NCBI GenBank assembly: GCA_913031655.1
Contig: CAJWFY010000008.1
Coordinates: forward strand, 1 to 23,271
DNA: 23,271 nucleotides
Direction: 5' to 3'
From: an uncultured Flavobacteriaceae bacterium
GTDB taxonomy: Bacteria; Bacteroidota; Bacteroidia; Flavobacteriales; Flavobacteriaceae
Each line of letters opens with the position of its first letter. Positions within the stretch are counted from its first letter, which is position 1. The position numbers and the translations under genes were made by a program. The notes under the pieces are model-generated. The model searched no databases. It had not been told where the DNA came from and saw only the letters and a list, made by a program, of their open reading frames with translations. Below are positions 1-7,378 of this stretch, piece after piece.

Positions 1-30
1 ATAGATATTTTAGTAGCTCACAAAAAATAA
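1..30 (+). CDS. 3' end of a preceding gene, probably exbB/tolQ (partial)
   Basis: An open frame from the window edge encodes IDILVAHKK and stops with TAA at 28-30, five bases before the next start codon. In Flavobacteriia the gene before this arrangement (four-helix membrane protein, exbD, exbD) is usually a MotA/TolQ/ExbB proton channel. The identification rests on position only: ten codons are too few to recognise a family. Confidence 0.45.
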   Translation: MDILVAHKK

Positions 31-34
31 ATTT

Positions 35-484
35 ATGAATATTCAAAAAATAACTACGTACACAGTTGCGGCCCTAGGAGTATTGGGTGCTATTTTTCTA
101 GTAATTATAGTTGGAAAAGGTGATGATGCAATCGAGATGAGCGCTATGCAAGGAGATTACAGTAGTATTACTCCTATTATTCTGTTAGCTCAAATAATAT
201 TAGCAATAACTATTTTAATTACAGTAGTGTTTTCTGTTAAAAATTTAGCTTCTGATAAAGAAAAACTTAAAAGTTCACTAATGTCAATTGGTGCCTTTTT
301 AGTAGTTCTAATCGCTGCTTTTATTTTTTCTTCAGGAGAAGAAACGCCTATGCAAGATGGAGCAGTTTTATCTGCTAATGGAGCTAGATTGGTAGAAACT
401 GGAATTAAAATGTTTTACTTTTTAACTGTTATTGCCATAGCTGCAATGAGTTATGGATCTGTAAGAAAACTAATCAACAAGTAG
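35..484 (+). CDS. Four-helix inner-membrane protein of the exbB-exbD cluster, function unknown
   Basis: A 149-residue protein with four hydrophobic stretches, at about residues 10-30, 47-67, 84-101 and 125-142, so probably a small polytopic inner-membrane protein. I recognise no catalytic motif or named domain. The start follows the upstream stop by four bases and its own TAG is followed immediately by the exbD ATG, so translation of the three genes is probably coupled. Position between an apparent exbB tail and two exbD genes suggests an accessory role in the proton-driven ExbB/ExbD/TonB motor, for example in assembly. That is inferred from context; the sequence itself shows only a membrane protein. 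Confidence 0.75.
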   Translation: MNIQKITTYTVAALGVLGAIFLVIIVGKGDDAIEMSAMQGDYSSITPIILLAQIILAITILITVVFSVKNLASDKEKLKSSLMSIGAFLVVLIAAFIFSSGEETPMQDGAVLSANGARLVETGIKMFYFLTVIAIAAMSYGSVRKLINK

Positions 485-1105
485 ATGGCTAGAAAATCAC
501 CAGAAGTAAATGCAGGCTCAATGGCTGACATTGCTTTTCTTTTATTAATATTTTTTTTAGTAACTACCACTATTGAAACAGATTCTGGGATAAATAGAAA
601 GCTTCCCCCAATGGAGGATGTTATTGATCCCCCTGTTATCAAACAAAGAAATATTTTTACTGTTGTAGTAAATAAAAACAACATGATTCTTGTAGAGGAA
701 AAATTAATGGACTTAAGCGATGTTAGAAAAGCAGCAGTTAAGTTTTTAGACAATGGTGGAGGATTAGGTGAAGAAGCTTGTGATTACTGCAAAGGTGAAA
801 GAAATCGATCTTCATCTGATAATCCTGATAAAGCAATTATCTCGTTAAAGAATGACAGGGAAACAGACTATAAAGTATATATATCTGTACAAAATGAATT
901 GGTTGCTGCTTATAACGAGTTAAGAGATAGAGAGTTTCTAGCTCTATATCCAAATGAAAGAATGAGTTTTGTTGAGGCAGATAAAAAATATTCTGATCCA
1001 AGAACAAGCCCTAAAGCTAAAGCCGCTCTTAAGCCAAAGCTTAGTGTTCTAAAGAAAATGTATCCTCAAAAATTATCTGAGGCTGAACCAAGTAAAAATA
1101 TTTAG
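485..1105 (+). CDS. exbD: ExbD/TolR-family biopolymer transport protein, long form
   Basis: ExbD proteins sit with ExbB in the inner membrane and use the proton gradient to energise TonB, which opens outer-membrane receptors. The single N-terminal transmembrane helix (about residues 14-31) follows GSMAD, and Asp15 matches the conserved membrane aspartate thought to carry protons. The rest is periplasmic. At 206 residues it is longer than the roughly 140 of E. coli ExbD. The extra part includes a CDYC pair (Cys99, Cys102) and a charged, lysine-rich C-terminal third. The cysteine pair could form a periplasmic disulfide; I recall similar long forms in other Flavobacteriia, so it is probably a lineage trait. 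One base separates it from the second exbD gene. Confidence 0.9.
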   Translation: MARKSPEVNAGSMADIAFLLLIFFLVTTTIETDSGINRKLPPMEDVIDPPVIKQRNIFTVVVNKNNMILVEEKLMDLSDVRKAAVKFLDNGGGLGEEACDYCKGERNRSSSDNPDKAIISLKNDRETDYKVYISVQNELVAAYNELRDREFLALYPNERMSFVEADKKYSDPRTSPKAKAALKPKLSVLKKMYPQKLSEAEPSKNI

Positions 1106-1106
1106 T

Positions 1107-1586
1107 ATGTCTAAGTTTAGAAAGAAAAAAAATGACGAGCAAGCTGCAATAAACACTGCATCTTTACCAGATATTGTTTTCATGCTTTTATTTTTCTTTA
1201 TGGTTGCCACTGTTATGCGTGATAACACTTTAATGGTTGATAATAAGCTTCCAGCTGCTGATCAAATCCAAAAACTAGATAAGAAAGATCGTGTAATTTA
1301 TATTTATGCTGGAAAACCAAGTGATAGGTATGAATCTAAATACGGAGATCAGGCAAGAATTCAGTTAAATGATAAGTTCTCTGTGGTTTCCGATGTTGGA
1401 GCTTACGTACTTGCTGAAAGAGCTACTAAAAGAGAAGAACTCCAAAACGTGTTAACAACAGCTTTAAAAGTGGATGGTGAAACTAATATGGGGCTCATTT
1501 CTGATATCAAGCAAGAGTTAAGAAAGGTAAACGCTTTGAAAATTAACTACACTACTAGGGTAGGTGACTATACTCAAAACAGATAA
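1107..1586 (+). CDS. exbD: ExbD/TolR-family biopolymer transport protein, second copy
   Basis: A second ExbD of 159 residues with a basic cytoplasmic N-terminus (FRKKKND), one transmembrane helix at about residues 20-37 and the conserved membrane aspartate at Asp22 (SLPDIVFMLLFF). The periplasmic domain lacks the CxxC pair and long tail of the upstream copy. Two different exbD genes in tandem suggest an ExbD heterodimer inside the ExbB pentamer, the usual ExbB5D2 stoichiometry; that is inference. It is the last gene of the unit: a strong terminator hairpin begins 24 bases after the stop. Confidence 0.9.
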   Translation: MSKFRKKKNDEQAAINTASLPDIVFMLLFFFMVATVMRDNTLMVDNKLPAADQIQKLDKKDRVIYIYAGKPSDRYESKYGDQARIQLNDKFSVVSDVGAYVLAERATKREELQNVLTTALKVDGETNMGLISDIKQELRKVNALKINYTTRVGDYTQNR

Positions 1587-1610
1587 AAAAATAATAAGCT
1601 TAAAATTCAA

Positions 1611-1640
1611 AGCATCCTTATAAGGGTGCTTTTTTGTTTT
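1611..1640 (+). terminator. Rho-independent terminator after the exbD pair
   Basis: AGCATCC pairs with GGGTGCT (one G-U pair) around a TTATAA loop, followed by TTTTTGTTTT. It closes the exbD unit and separates it from the PorT-like gene. Confidence 0.85.
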
Positions 1641-1647
1641 TATTAAG

Positions 1648-1655
1648 TAAATTTG
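1648..1655 (+). promoter_or_regulatory. Possible TAnnTTTG -7 element close to the PorT-like start
   Basis: TAAATTTG matches the Bacteroidota -7 consensus and directly follows a terminator, so the next gene needs a promoter here. Only four bases separate it from the ATG, which would give a leaderless or almost leaderless transcript. No TTG lies at the usual 17-23 base spacing upstream (the nearest is 11 bases away), so the call is weak. Confidence 0.35.
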
Positions 1656-1659
1656 TGTT

Positions 1660-2340
1660 ATGCATAAAGTAATTATTCTTTTTTGCACATTATTTATTAG
1701 TCTTTATTCTTTTTCTCAAAATATAGATTTAGATGATAAATACCGTGAAGATCAAATTTATTTTGGATTCTACTATAATTCGTCGTTAAATAATCCATCT
1801 GATTTTACTCAAAATAAATTTTCCAGTTCAATTAATTTAGGATTTATTAGAGATGTTCCATTAAATAGTAATAGAAATTTCGGAATAGGTATAGGTTTGG
1901 GTTTGTCTAGCAGTACGTATAATCATAATTTAAAAATGTCCAATGAAATTAGTGGTTTTACTGGGATGATTGTTGATGACTCAAGTACATTCAGTCAGAA
2001 TAAATGGATTTATAATGAAATTGAAGCCCCTTTTGAAATTAGGTGGAGAACTTCAACACCAGAAAATTATAAATTTTGGAGAATTTATTTTGGTATAAAA
2101 ACTAGTTATATTTTTAGTAGTAAATTTAAATACGATTCACCAAACGAGACTTACTCTATTTCTAATCTTCCTTTTAATAAAATTCAGACAGGAGCCACTA
2201 TAAACGCAGGAAATAATACTTGGAATCTTGGTATTTATCTTGGACTTCAGCCAATATTCAATGACCAGTTCTCAAAAAAACACCCAAAATTTAATAATAT
2301 TAAACAATTTAAAGTCGGTTTGATATTTTATATTCTCTAG
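1660..2340 (+). CDS. PorT-like outer-membrane beta-barrel protein
   Basis: A 226-residue exported protein. Residues 1-20 form a signal peptide ending in SFSQ, typical of Bacteroidota. The mature part alternates polar and aromatic/hydrophobic residues with many Gly, Asn, Tyr and Phe (for example FGIGIGLGLSSSTYNHNL) and ends in FKVGLIFYIL, like a terminal beta strand, so an eight-strand-type barrel is likely. It resembles the PorT-family porins that commonly follow exbB-exbD-exbD in Flavobacteriia. True PorT/SprT is a type IX secretion component normally found near ubiE; I cannot tell whether this is that protein or a relative. Terminators upstream and after the next receptor gene suggest its own transcription unit. 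Confidence 0.7.
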   Translation: MHKVIILFCTLFISLYSFSQNIDLDDKYREDQIYFGFYYNSSLNNPSDFTQNKFSSSINLGFIRDVPLNSNRNFGIGIGLGLSSSTYNHNLKMSNEISGFTGMIVDDSSTFSQNKWIYNEIEAPFEIRWRTSTPENYKFWRIYFGIKTSYIFSSKFKYDSPNETYSISNLPFNKIQTGATINAGNNTWNLGIYLGLQPIFNDQFSKKHPKFNNIKQFKVGLIFYIL

Positions 2341-2467
2341 TTATCAGGTTCTAACGTTATTAAATCACCGATAAAGGCATAAATAACTGGTAGTTTTACA
2401 ATTTTATTTATATTTACAAGAATATTTTAATTTGATTACAACTAAAAAACTAAAAACAAACTCTATT

Positions 2468-5377
2468 ATGAAAAGAATTTTGTCTATGATTGCTGTACTA
2501 TTTAGTACAATAATTTTCGCTCAAACCACGGTAACAGGTACTGTAGTTGACGATAATAACGATCCTATTCCAGGAGCAACAATACTTGCTGGTTCAATGA
2601 ACGGTACGGTTGCAGATTTTGATGGTAAATTTTCAATTTCTGTTAATCAAATTCCCCCTTTCGATGTAACAATTTCAAGTGTTGGTTTTGATTCTCAAAC
2701 ATTAACTGTTACAACTTATAATTTGGACTTTGATGTTAAATTAGAATCTTCTCAAAATTTACTTGATGAAATCGTTGTTTCTGCCTCAAGAATTGCAGAA
2801 AGACTTTTTGAGTCACCTGTTACGATTGAAAAATTTGATTATAAAGATATTGCTCAATCTACTGGTCCTGATTTTTACAGTAGTTTAGAAGGCTTAAAGG
2901 GAGTTCAGATAAATTCCGGTGGACTTTTCTTACAACAAATAAATACAAGAGGTTTTTCAACCGTTTACAACAATGGTTTTGTTCAACTTGTTGATGGAAT
3001 GAATAATGAAGCTCCTGGACTTAATTTTGCTGCAGGTAATTTACTTGGAATAAATGAATTAGATATTCAAAGTGTTGAATTAATGCCTGGAGCAGCATCT
3101 GCTTTATATGGCGCTAATGCAACAAAAGGTATTTTATTTATGAATAGTAAAAATCCATTTGATTTCCCTGGAGTAAGCGTTTCTTACAAGCACGGACTAA
3201 CTTCTCAAAAAGCAGCTGGTGACAATACTTATTATGATATAGCTTTTAGAGCTGCTAATAAATTTAGCGACAAATTTGCTGCTAAAATTACAATGAGTTA
3301 CAAAGAAGGTGAGGACTGGCACGCGGTTGATTACAGAGATGTGAATAATTTGGGCGGTCGTTATGTAAAAGGTTCTTCTGAGGCTCAAAACTCCAGAGAT
3401 TTTCCAGACTATGATGGTGTAAATGTTTATGGAGATATTGGACAGAATTTTGATATGACACAAATTTTTGTTGGGGCAGTTCTTCCTGCACTTGTAGGAA
3501 ATGGAACTTTTACCCCTGCTCAAGGTGCTCAGTTTGGTGCTATTTTCGGACAAATTAATCCAAGTTTCTTTGGGTCTACTATAATTAACATGAGTGGATA
3601 CAATGAGGTAGATTTAGTTGATAATAGAGCTTCAAGTTTTAAGACTGATATAGCCCTACATTATAGACCAACCGAGGACTCAGAAATCATATTGAATTCA
3701 AAAATGGGATCTGGTAATACAATGCTTCATGCAACTAATAGAAATATGTTGAAAAACTTTGGACTTCAACAACATAAAATTGAGTACAATAACAGAAACT
3801 TAAATTTAAGATTTTATACTTCTATAGAAGATTCTGGAAATTCTCATGATGTATCTGCTTTAGGAGCTGTAATGGCAATTGCTCAGCCAGGAGGATTAAA
3901 TGGATACTTTGGTAAATATTTTCAAGGTTATTTTGGAGCTTTACCTTATTTAGTTGATGCTAACCCTATAGTAGGTTTTGGTACATTGGCTAATTACGCT
4001 TATTATGGGTATAGTCTTGATCAAATGCCTCAATTAACTGGAAGGGATTTATTAGCTGCTCATGCTGCCGGAAGAAAAGCTGCTGATGCAAACATGCTAA
4101 CACCTGGTTCTAGTGTTTGGAATAGTGTTTATAAAACAGCTATTTCAACAGGAATAGATGTTTTTGGAGGAGGAGCTGGTATTTTAGATACTTCAAAATC
4201 CAACAGTTTTGAAGCAAATTATAATCTTCAAGATTTAGTTAGTGGAGTAGATATTGTAGTGGGTGCTTCATATAGAGATTACATATTAAGATCTAACGGA
4301 ACTTTATTTACTGATTATACTTCGCCAATCGAATTTACTGAGATGGGTATGTATGCTCAAGCTCAAAAAAGTGTATTGGGTGGTGCAGTTAAACTTACCG
4401 GATCTATGAGATATGATAAAAGTGAATTTTTTGATGGTCACATAACACCAAGAATAGGTGCTCTTGTTAATCTTTCAGAAAATCAAAATATTAGAATTTC
4501 TTATCAAACAGGATTCCAGAATCCATCAGCTCAAGACCAATATATTGGACTTGATGCAGGTGCTGCTATATTAATGGGTTCTTCGCCTGATAATGTTGAT
4601 CGATTTAACATGAAATTGAGAGGGGCTTCTGGAAATAGTTTTAATGTTACTGGAAAACATGTTCAACAAAACTCTTTTAAATTAGCTTCTGTTCTAGCTG
4701 GTGCTCCTGTAGCTGCTGGAAACCTTGGAAATGTTGAGTCTCAATATGTGAAATCTTATGACTTTGGATATAGAGTTAATGGCAAGAAAACTGCTCTTGA
4801 TATTACTGCTTACGTAACAGAGTGGGATAATTTCATTTCAGCTGTGAATGTAATAACTCCTCTTTATGGTACTGCTTCTGATATGATGGGAATGTATGCT
4901 TTATCTCAAGGAGATTATAAAGTTTTCAGTTATGACGCTAATACAGATGAAGTTGTAAGAACTTATGGAGTTAGTGCAGGACTTGAAACGGAACTTTTAG
5001 AATTGTTTAATTTAAACATGACATATTCTTATAATAAAATGAAATTTGATAATCCTGATTCTGATTATGAGGCAGGATTCAATACTCCTCAGACTAGAGC
5101 AGTTGTAACTTTTGGTTCTACTAAATTAGCTGAGAATTTTTCATTCAATGTAACTGCTAAATATCACGATTCATATACATGGGAACAGTCTGGTTTTATT
5201 GACGGAAAAATTCCTTCAAACACTACTTTTGATGCTTCTATGAATTTTGAAATTCCTTCAATAGATTCTAGAATTAAAGTTGGTGGAGCTAATCTTGGTG
5301 GTATTGAGTACATGGTAATGCCAGGTTCAGGAATGGTTGGAAGTCAATTCTATGTTGGATTTACATTAAACCCATAA
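2468..5377 (+). CDS. TonB-dependent outer-membrane receptor with carboxypeptidase-regulatory-like N-terminal domain
   Basis: A 969-residue active-transport receptor energised by TonB/ExbB/ExbD. I start it at the ATG at 2468, because this gives a clean signal peptide (MKRILSMIAVLFSTIIFAQ); an upstream in-frame TTG at 2432 only adds twelve polar residues. Order of domains: signal peptide 1-19; CarboxypepD_reg-like domain about 21-105 (TGTVVDDNNDPIPGATI); plug about 110-235 with LVDGMNNEAPG and IQSVELMPGAASALYGANA; then the barrel to FYVGFTLNP. The plug lacks the usual SusC end (DGVIIITTK type) and no SusD gene follows, so it is probably not a SusCD glycan importer. The substrate is unknown. A terminator ends the gene. 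Confidence 0.9.
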   Translation: MKRILSMIAVLFSTIIFAQTTVTGTVVDDNNDPIPGATILAGSMNGTVADFDGKFSISVNQIPPFDVTISSVGFDSQTLTVTTYNLDFDVKLESSQNLLDEIVVSASRIAERLFESPVTIEKFDYKDIAQSTGPDFYSSLEGLKGVQINSGGLFLQQINTRGFSTVYNNGFVQLVDGMNNEAPGLNFAAGNLLGINELDIQSVELMPGAASALYGANATKGILFMNSKNPFDFPGVSVSYKHGLTSQKAAGDNTYYDIAFRAANKFSDKFAAKITMSYKEGEDWHAVDYRDVNNLGGRYVKGSSEAQNSRDFPDYDGVNVYGDIGQNFDMTQIFVGAVLPALVGNGTFTPAQGAQFGAIFGQINPSFFGSTIINMSGYNEVDLVDNRASSFKTDIALHYRPTEDSEIILNSKMGSGNTMLHATNRNMLKNFGLQQHKIEYNNRNLNLRFYTSIEDSGNSHDVSALGAVMAIAQPGGLNGYFGKYFQGYFGALPYLVDANPIVGFGTLANYAYYGYSLDQMPQLTGRDLLAAHAAGRKAADANMLTPGSSVWNSVYKTAISTGIDVFGGGAGILDTSKSNSFEANYNLQDLVSGVDIVVGASYRDYILRSNGTLFTDYTSPIEFTEMGMYAQAQKSVLGGAVKLTGSMRYDKSEFFDGHITPRIGALVNLSENQNIRISYQTGFQNPSAQDQYIGLDAGAAILMGSSPDNVDRFNMKLRGASGNSFNVTGKHVQQNSFKLASVLAGAPVAAGNLGNVESQYVKSYDFGYRVNGKKTALDITAYVTEWDNFISAVNVITPLYGTASDMMGMYALSQGDYKVFSYDANTDEVVRTYGVSAGLETELLELFNLNMTYSYNKMKFDNPDSDYEAGFNTPQTRAVVTFGSTKLAENFSFNVTAKYHDSYTWEQSGFIDGKIPSNTTFDASMNFEIPSIDSRIKVGGANLGGIEYMVMPGSGMVGSQFYVGFTLNP

Positions 5378-5400
5378 ACAACAATATTATAATGTTAATA

Positions 5401-5427
5401 AAAGGCGACTTAGGTCGCCTTTTTTTG
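5401..5427 (+). terminator. Rho-independent terminator after the large TonB receptor
   Basis: AAAGGCGAC pairs perfectly with GTCGCCTTT around a TTAG loop and is followed by a run of T. It is the clearest terminator in the window and isolates atpD from the receptor gene. Confidence 0.95.
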
Positions 5428-5461
5428 TAAAAAAAATTAAAGAATTTAAAGTATAAAATTT

Positions 5462-5469
5462 TATATTTG
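5462..5469 (+). promoter_or_regulatory. TAnnTTTG -7 element of the atpDC promoter
   Basis: TATATTTG followed by C matches the Bacteroidota -7 consensus and lies 57 bases before the atpD ATG, directly after a terminator. No clear TTG -33 element is visible. Confidence 0.7.
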
Positions 5470-5526
5470 CCACATTAAAATTCAGTTTTAATAATTATAG
5501 ATACATTTAAAATTAAAAATCATACA

Positions 5527-7038
5527 ATGTCAAAGTCAATTGGTAAAGTTTCGCAAATAATGGGCCCTGTAGTTGATGTCATTTTTGACACTTCTTCTAA
5601 CAAGCTCCCTAAAATTTATGATTCTCTTGAAATTAAAAAATCAGATGGTTCAATTTTAGTCCTTGAAGTTCAGTCTCACGTAGGTGAGGATGTCGTTAGA
5701 ACTATTTCAATGGACTCTACTGATGGACTTCAAAGAGGAGCAGAAGTATTAGCAACTGGACACCCAATCAAAATGCCTATTGGTGAAAATGTGTATGGAA
5801 GGTTATTTAATGTTATTGGTGATGCAATTGATGGTTTAGGAGATTTACCTAAAACTGGAGATGATGGTTTATCAATTCATAGAGAAGCTCCTGATTTCGA
5901 CCAATTATCTACATCTACTGAAGTTTTATTCACAGGGATAAAAGTTATCGATCTTATTGAGCCTTATGCTAAAGGAGGTAAGATTGGTCTTTTTGGTGGA
6001 GCAGGTGTAGGAAAAACAGTATTAATTCAAGAATTAATTAACAACATAGCCAAAGGACATGGAGGACTTTCTGTTTTTGCAGGTGTTGGAGAAAGAACGA
6101 GAGAAGGAAATGATCTTTTAAGAGAAATGTTAGAATCAGGTATTATTAAATACGGAGAAGAGTTTGATAAATCTATGGAAGAAGGAGGCTGGGATTTAAG
6201 TAAGGTTGATAAAAATGTCATGAAAGAATCCAAAGCAACTTTTGTATTTGGACAAATGAATGAACCCCCTGGAGCTAGAGCTAGAGTTGCACTTTCGGGT
6301 CTTACTGTAGCTGAATATTTTAGAGATGGTGCTGGTGAAGGCCAAGGTAAAGACGTTTTATTTTTTGTTGATAATATTTTTAGATTTACACAAGCAGGTT
6401 CTGAAGTATCTGCTCTTTTAGGTAGAATGCCTTCAGCAGTTGGTTACCAACCAACATTAGCAACTGAAATGGGAGCGATGCAAGAAAGAATTACTTCTAC
6501 TAAAAATGGTTCGATTACATCTGTTCAGGCAGTATATGTACCTGCAGATGATTTAACAGATCCCGCGCCAGCAACTACTTTTGCCCATTTGGATGCGACA
6601 ACAGTTTTATCTAGAAAAATTGCTGAGCTTGGAATTTATCCAGCTGTAGATCCTTTAGATTCAACATCAAGAATTTTATCTCCAGATATTATTGGAGATG
6701 ATCACTATAATTGTGCTCAGAATGTTAAAGAACTATTACAGAAATATAAAGAACTTCAAGATATTATAGCAATTTTAGGAATGGAAGAACTTTCAGAAGG
6801 CGATAAGCTTTCTGTATATAGAGCTAGAAAAGTTCAAAGATTCCTATCTCAGCCTTTCCATGTTGCAGAGCAATTTACTGGAATTCCTGGTGTTTTAGTA
6901 GATATTAAAGACACTATTAAAGGATTTAATATGATAATGGATGGTGAGTTAGATCACATTCCTGAAACAGCATTTAATCTTAAAGGAACTATAGAAGAAG
7001 CAATTGAGGCTGGTGAGAAAATGTTAGCTGAAGCTTAA
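5527..7038 (+). CDS. atpD: F1Fo ATP synthase, beta subunit
   Basis: Catalytic subunit of the F1 sector, making ATP from ADP and phosphate on the cytoplasmic side of the inner membrane (EC 7.1.2.2). The 503-residue sequence has the P-loop GGAGVGKT at 157-164, the GERTREG segment with catalytic Glu189 and Arg190, and Walker B VLFFVDN at about 277-283. An insertion between LLREMLESG and FGQMNEPPGA (about 205-238) is characteristic of Bacteroidota beta subunits. The C-terminal DELSEED torque motif reads EELSEGD (420-426), with Gly in place of a conserved acid at 425. The alpha, gamma, delta and Fo genes are not next to it; only atpC follows, as usual in this phylum. Confidence 0.99.
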   Translation: MSKSIGKVSQIMGPVVDVIFDTSSNKLPKIYDSLEIKKSDGSILVLEVQSHVGEDVVRTISMDSTDGLQRGAEVLATGHPIKMPIGENVYGRLFNVIGDAIDGLGDLPKTGDDGLSIHREAPDFDQLSTSTEVLFTGIKVIDLIEPYAKGGKIGLFGGAGVGKTVLIQELINNIAKGHGGLSVFAGVGERTREGNDLLREMLESGIIKYGEEFDKSMEEGGWDLSKVDKNVMKESKATFVFGQMNEPPGARARVALSGLTVAEYFRDGAGEGQGKDVLFFVDNIFRFTQAGSEVSALLGRMPSAVGYQPTLATEMGAMQERITSTKNGSITSVQAVYVPADDLTDPAPATTFAHLDATTVLSRKIAELGIYPAVDPLDSTSRILSPDIIGDDHYNCAQNVKELLQKYKELQDIIAILGMEELSEGDKLSVYRARKVQRFLSQPFHVAEQFTGIPGVLVDIKDTIKGFNMIMDGELDHIPETAFNLKGTIEEAIEAGEKMLAEA

Positions 7039-7049
7039 TAAATAAATTC

Positions 7050-7328
7050 ATGTATTTAGAAATAGTTAGTCCAGAAAAGACCTTATTTAACGGAGATGTT
7101 GATTCAGTATTGGTTCCTGGAACCGATGGAAATTTCCAGATGTTAAATAATCATGCCCCAATAGTTTCTACCTTAATTTCTGGTACTATAAAAATATTAG
7201 GTGAATTTAGTGACTCAGTTAAATTAGCAGAAGTTTTTTCTAAAGTTAGTCCAAAAGAAACACACTTAAATATAGGATCAGGTGTTGTTGAAATGAAAGA
7301 AAATAAAGTCATTATTTTAATTGATTAA
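7050..7328 (+). CDS. atpC: F1Fo ATP synthase, epsilon subunit (short form)
   Basis: The 92-residue epsilon subunit links the rotating gamma shaft to the c-ring. It matches the N-terminal beta-sandwich domain (LEIVSPEKTLFNGDV, VPGTDGNFQMLNNHAPIVS) and stops there. The two-helix C-terminal domain found in the roughly 139-residue E. coli protein, which can extend and inhibit ATP hydrolysis, is absent. The short form is usual in Bacteroidota, so this is not a truncation. It begins 11 bases after the atpD stop and is surely co-transcribed with it. No terminator is visible before the next gene. Confidence 0.97.
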   Translation: MYLEIVSPEKTLFNGDVDSVLVPGTDGNFQMLNNHAPIVSTLISGTIKILGEFSDSVKLAEVFSKVSPKETHLNIGSGVVEMKENKVIILID

Positions 7329-7378
7329 GATAATTTTAACTTTTATAATGTACATTACATTAATATTTAGTTGATTAT

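Noticed and set aside
2341..2374. Imperfect inverted repeat TTATCaGGT ... ACCGATAA after the PorT-like gene
   Set aside because: One bulged base, a 17-base loop and no T run; likely chance in A+T-rich DNA, so not called a terminator.
2409..2416. TATATTTA as a -7 element for the large TonB receptor
   Set aside because: It lacks the final G of TAnnTTTG, and similar strings are frequent in A+T-rich spacers.
2432..2467. Upstream TTG start for the large TonB receptor
   Set aside because: It places twelve polar and charged residues before a complete signal peptide that has its own ATG.
3197..3553. Minus-strand open frame inside the large TonB receptor
   Set aside because: It lies wholly within a strongly supported gene, and its translation has no recognisable domain or signal; a shadow frame.
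7050..7328. atpC as a truncated pseudogene, because it is only 92 codons
   Set aside because: The beta-sandwich domain is complete, and epsilon subunits lacking the helical tail are normal in Bacteroidota.
7346..7357. 12-bp palindrome TAATGTACATTA upstream of the small TonB receptor, as a possible operator
   Set aside because: At this base composition about a dozen such palindromes are expected in the window, and it matches no regulator site I know.
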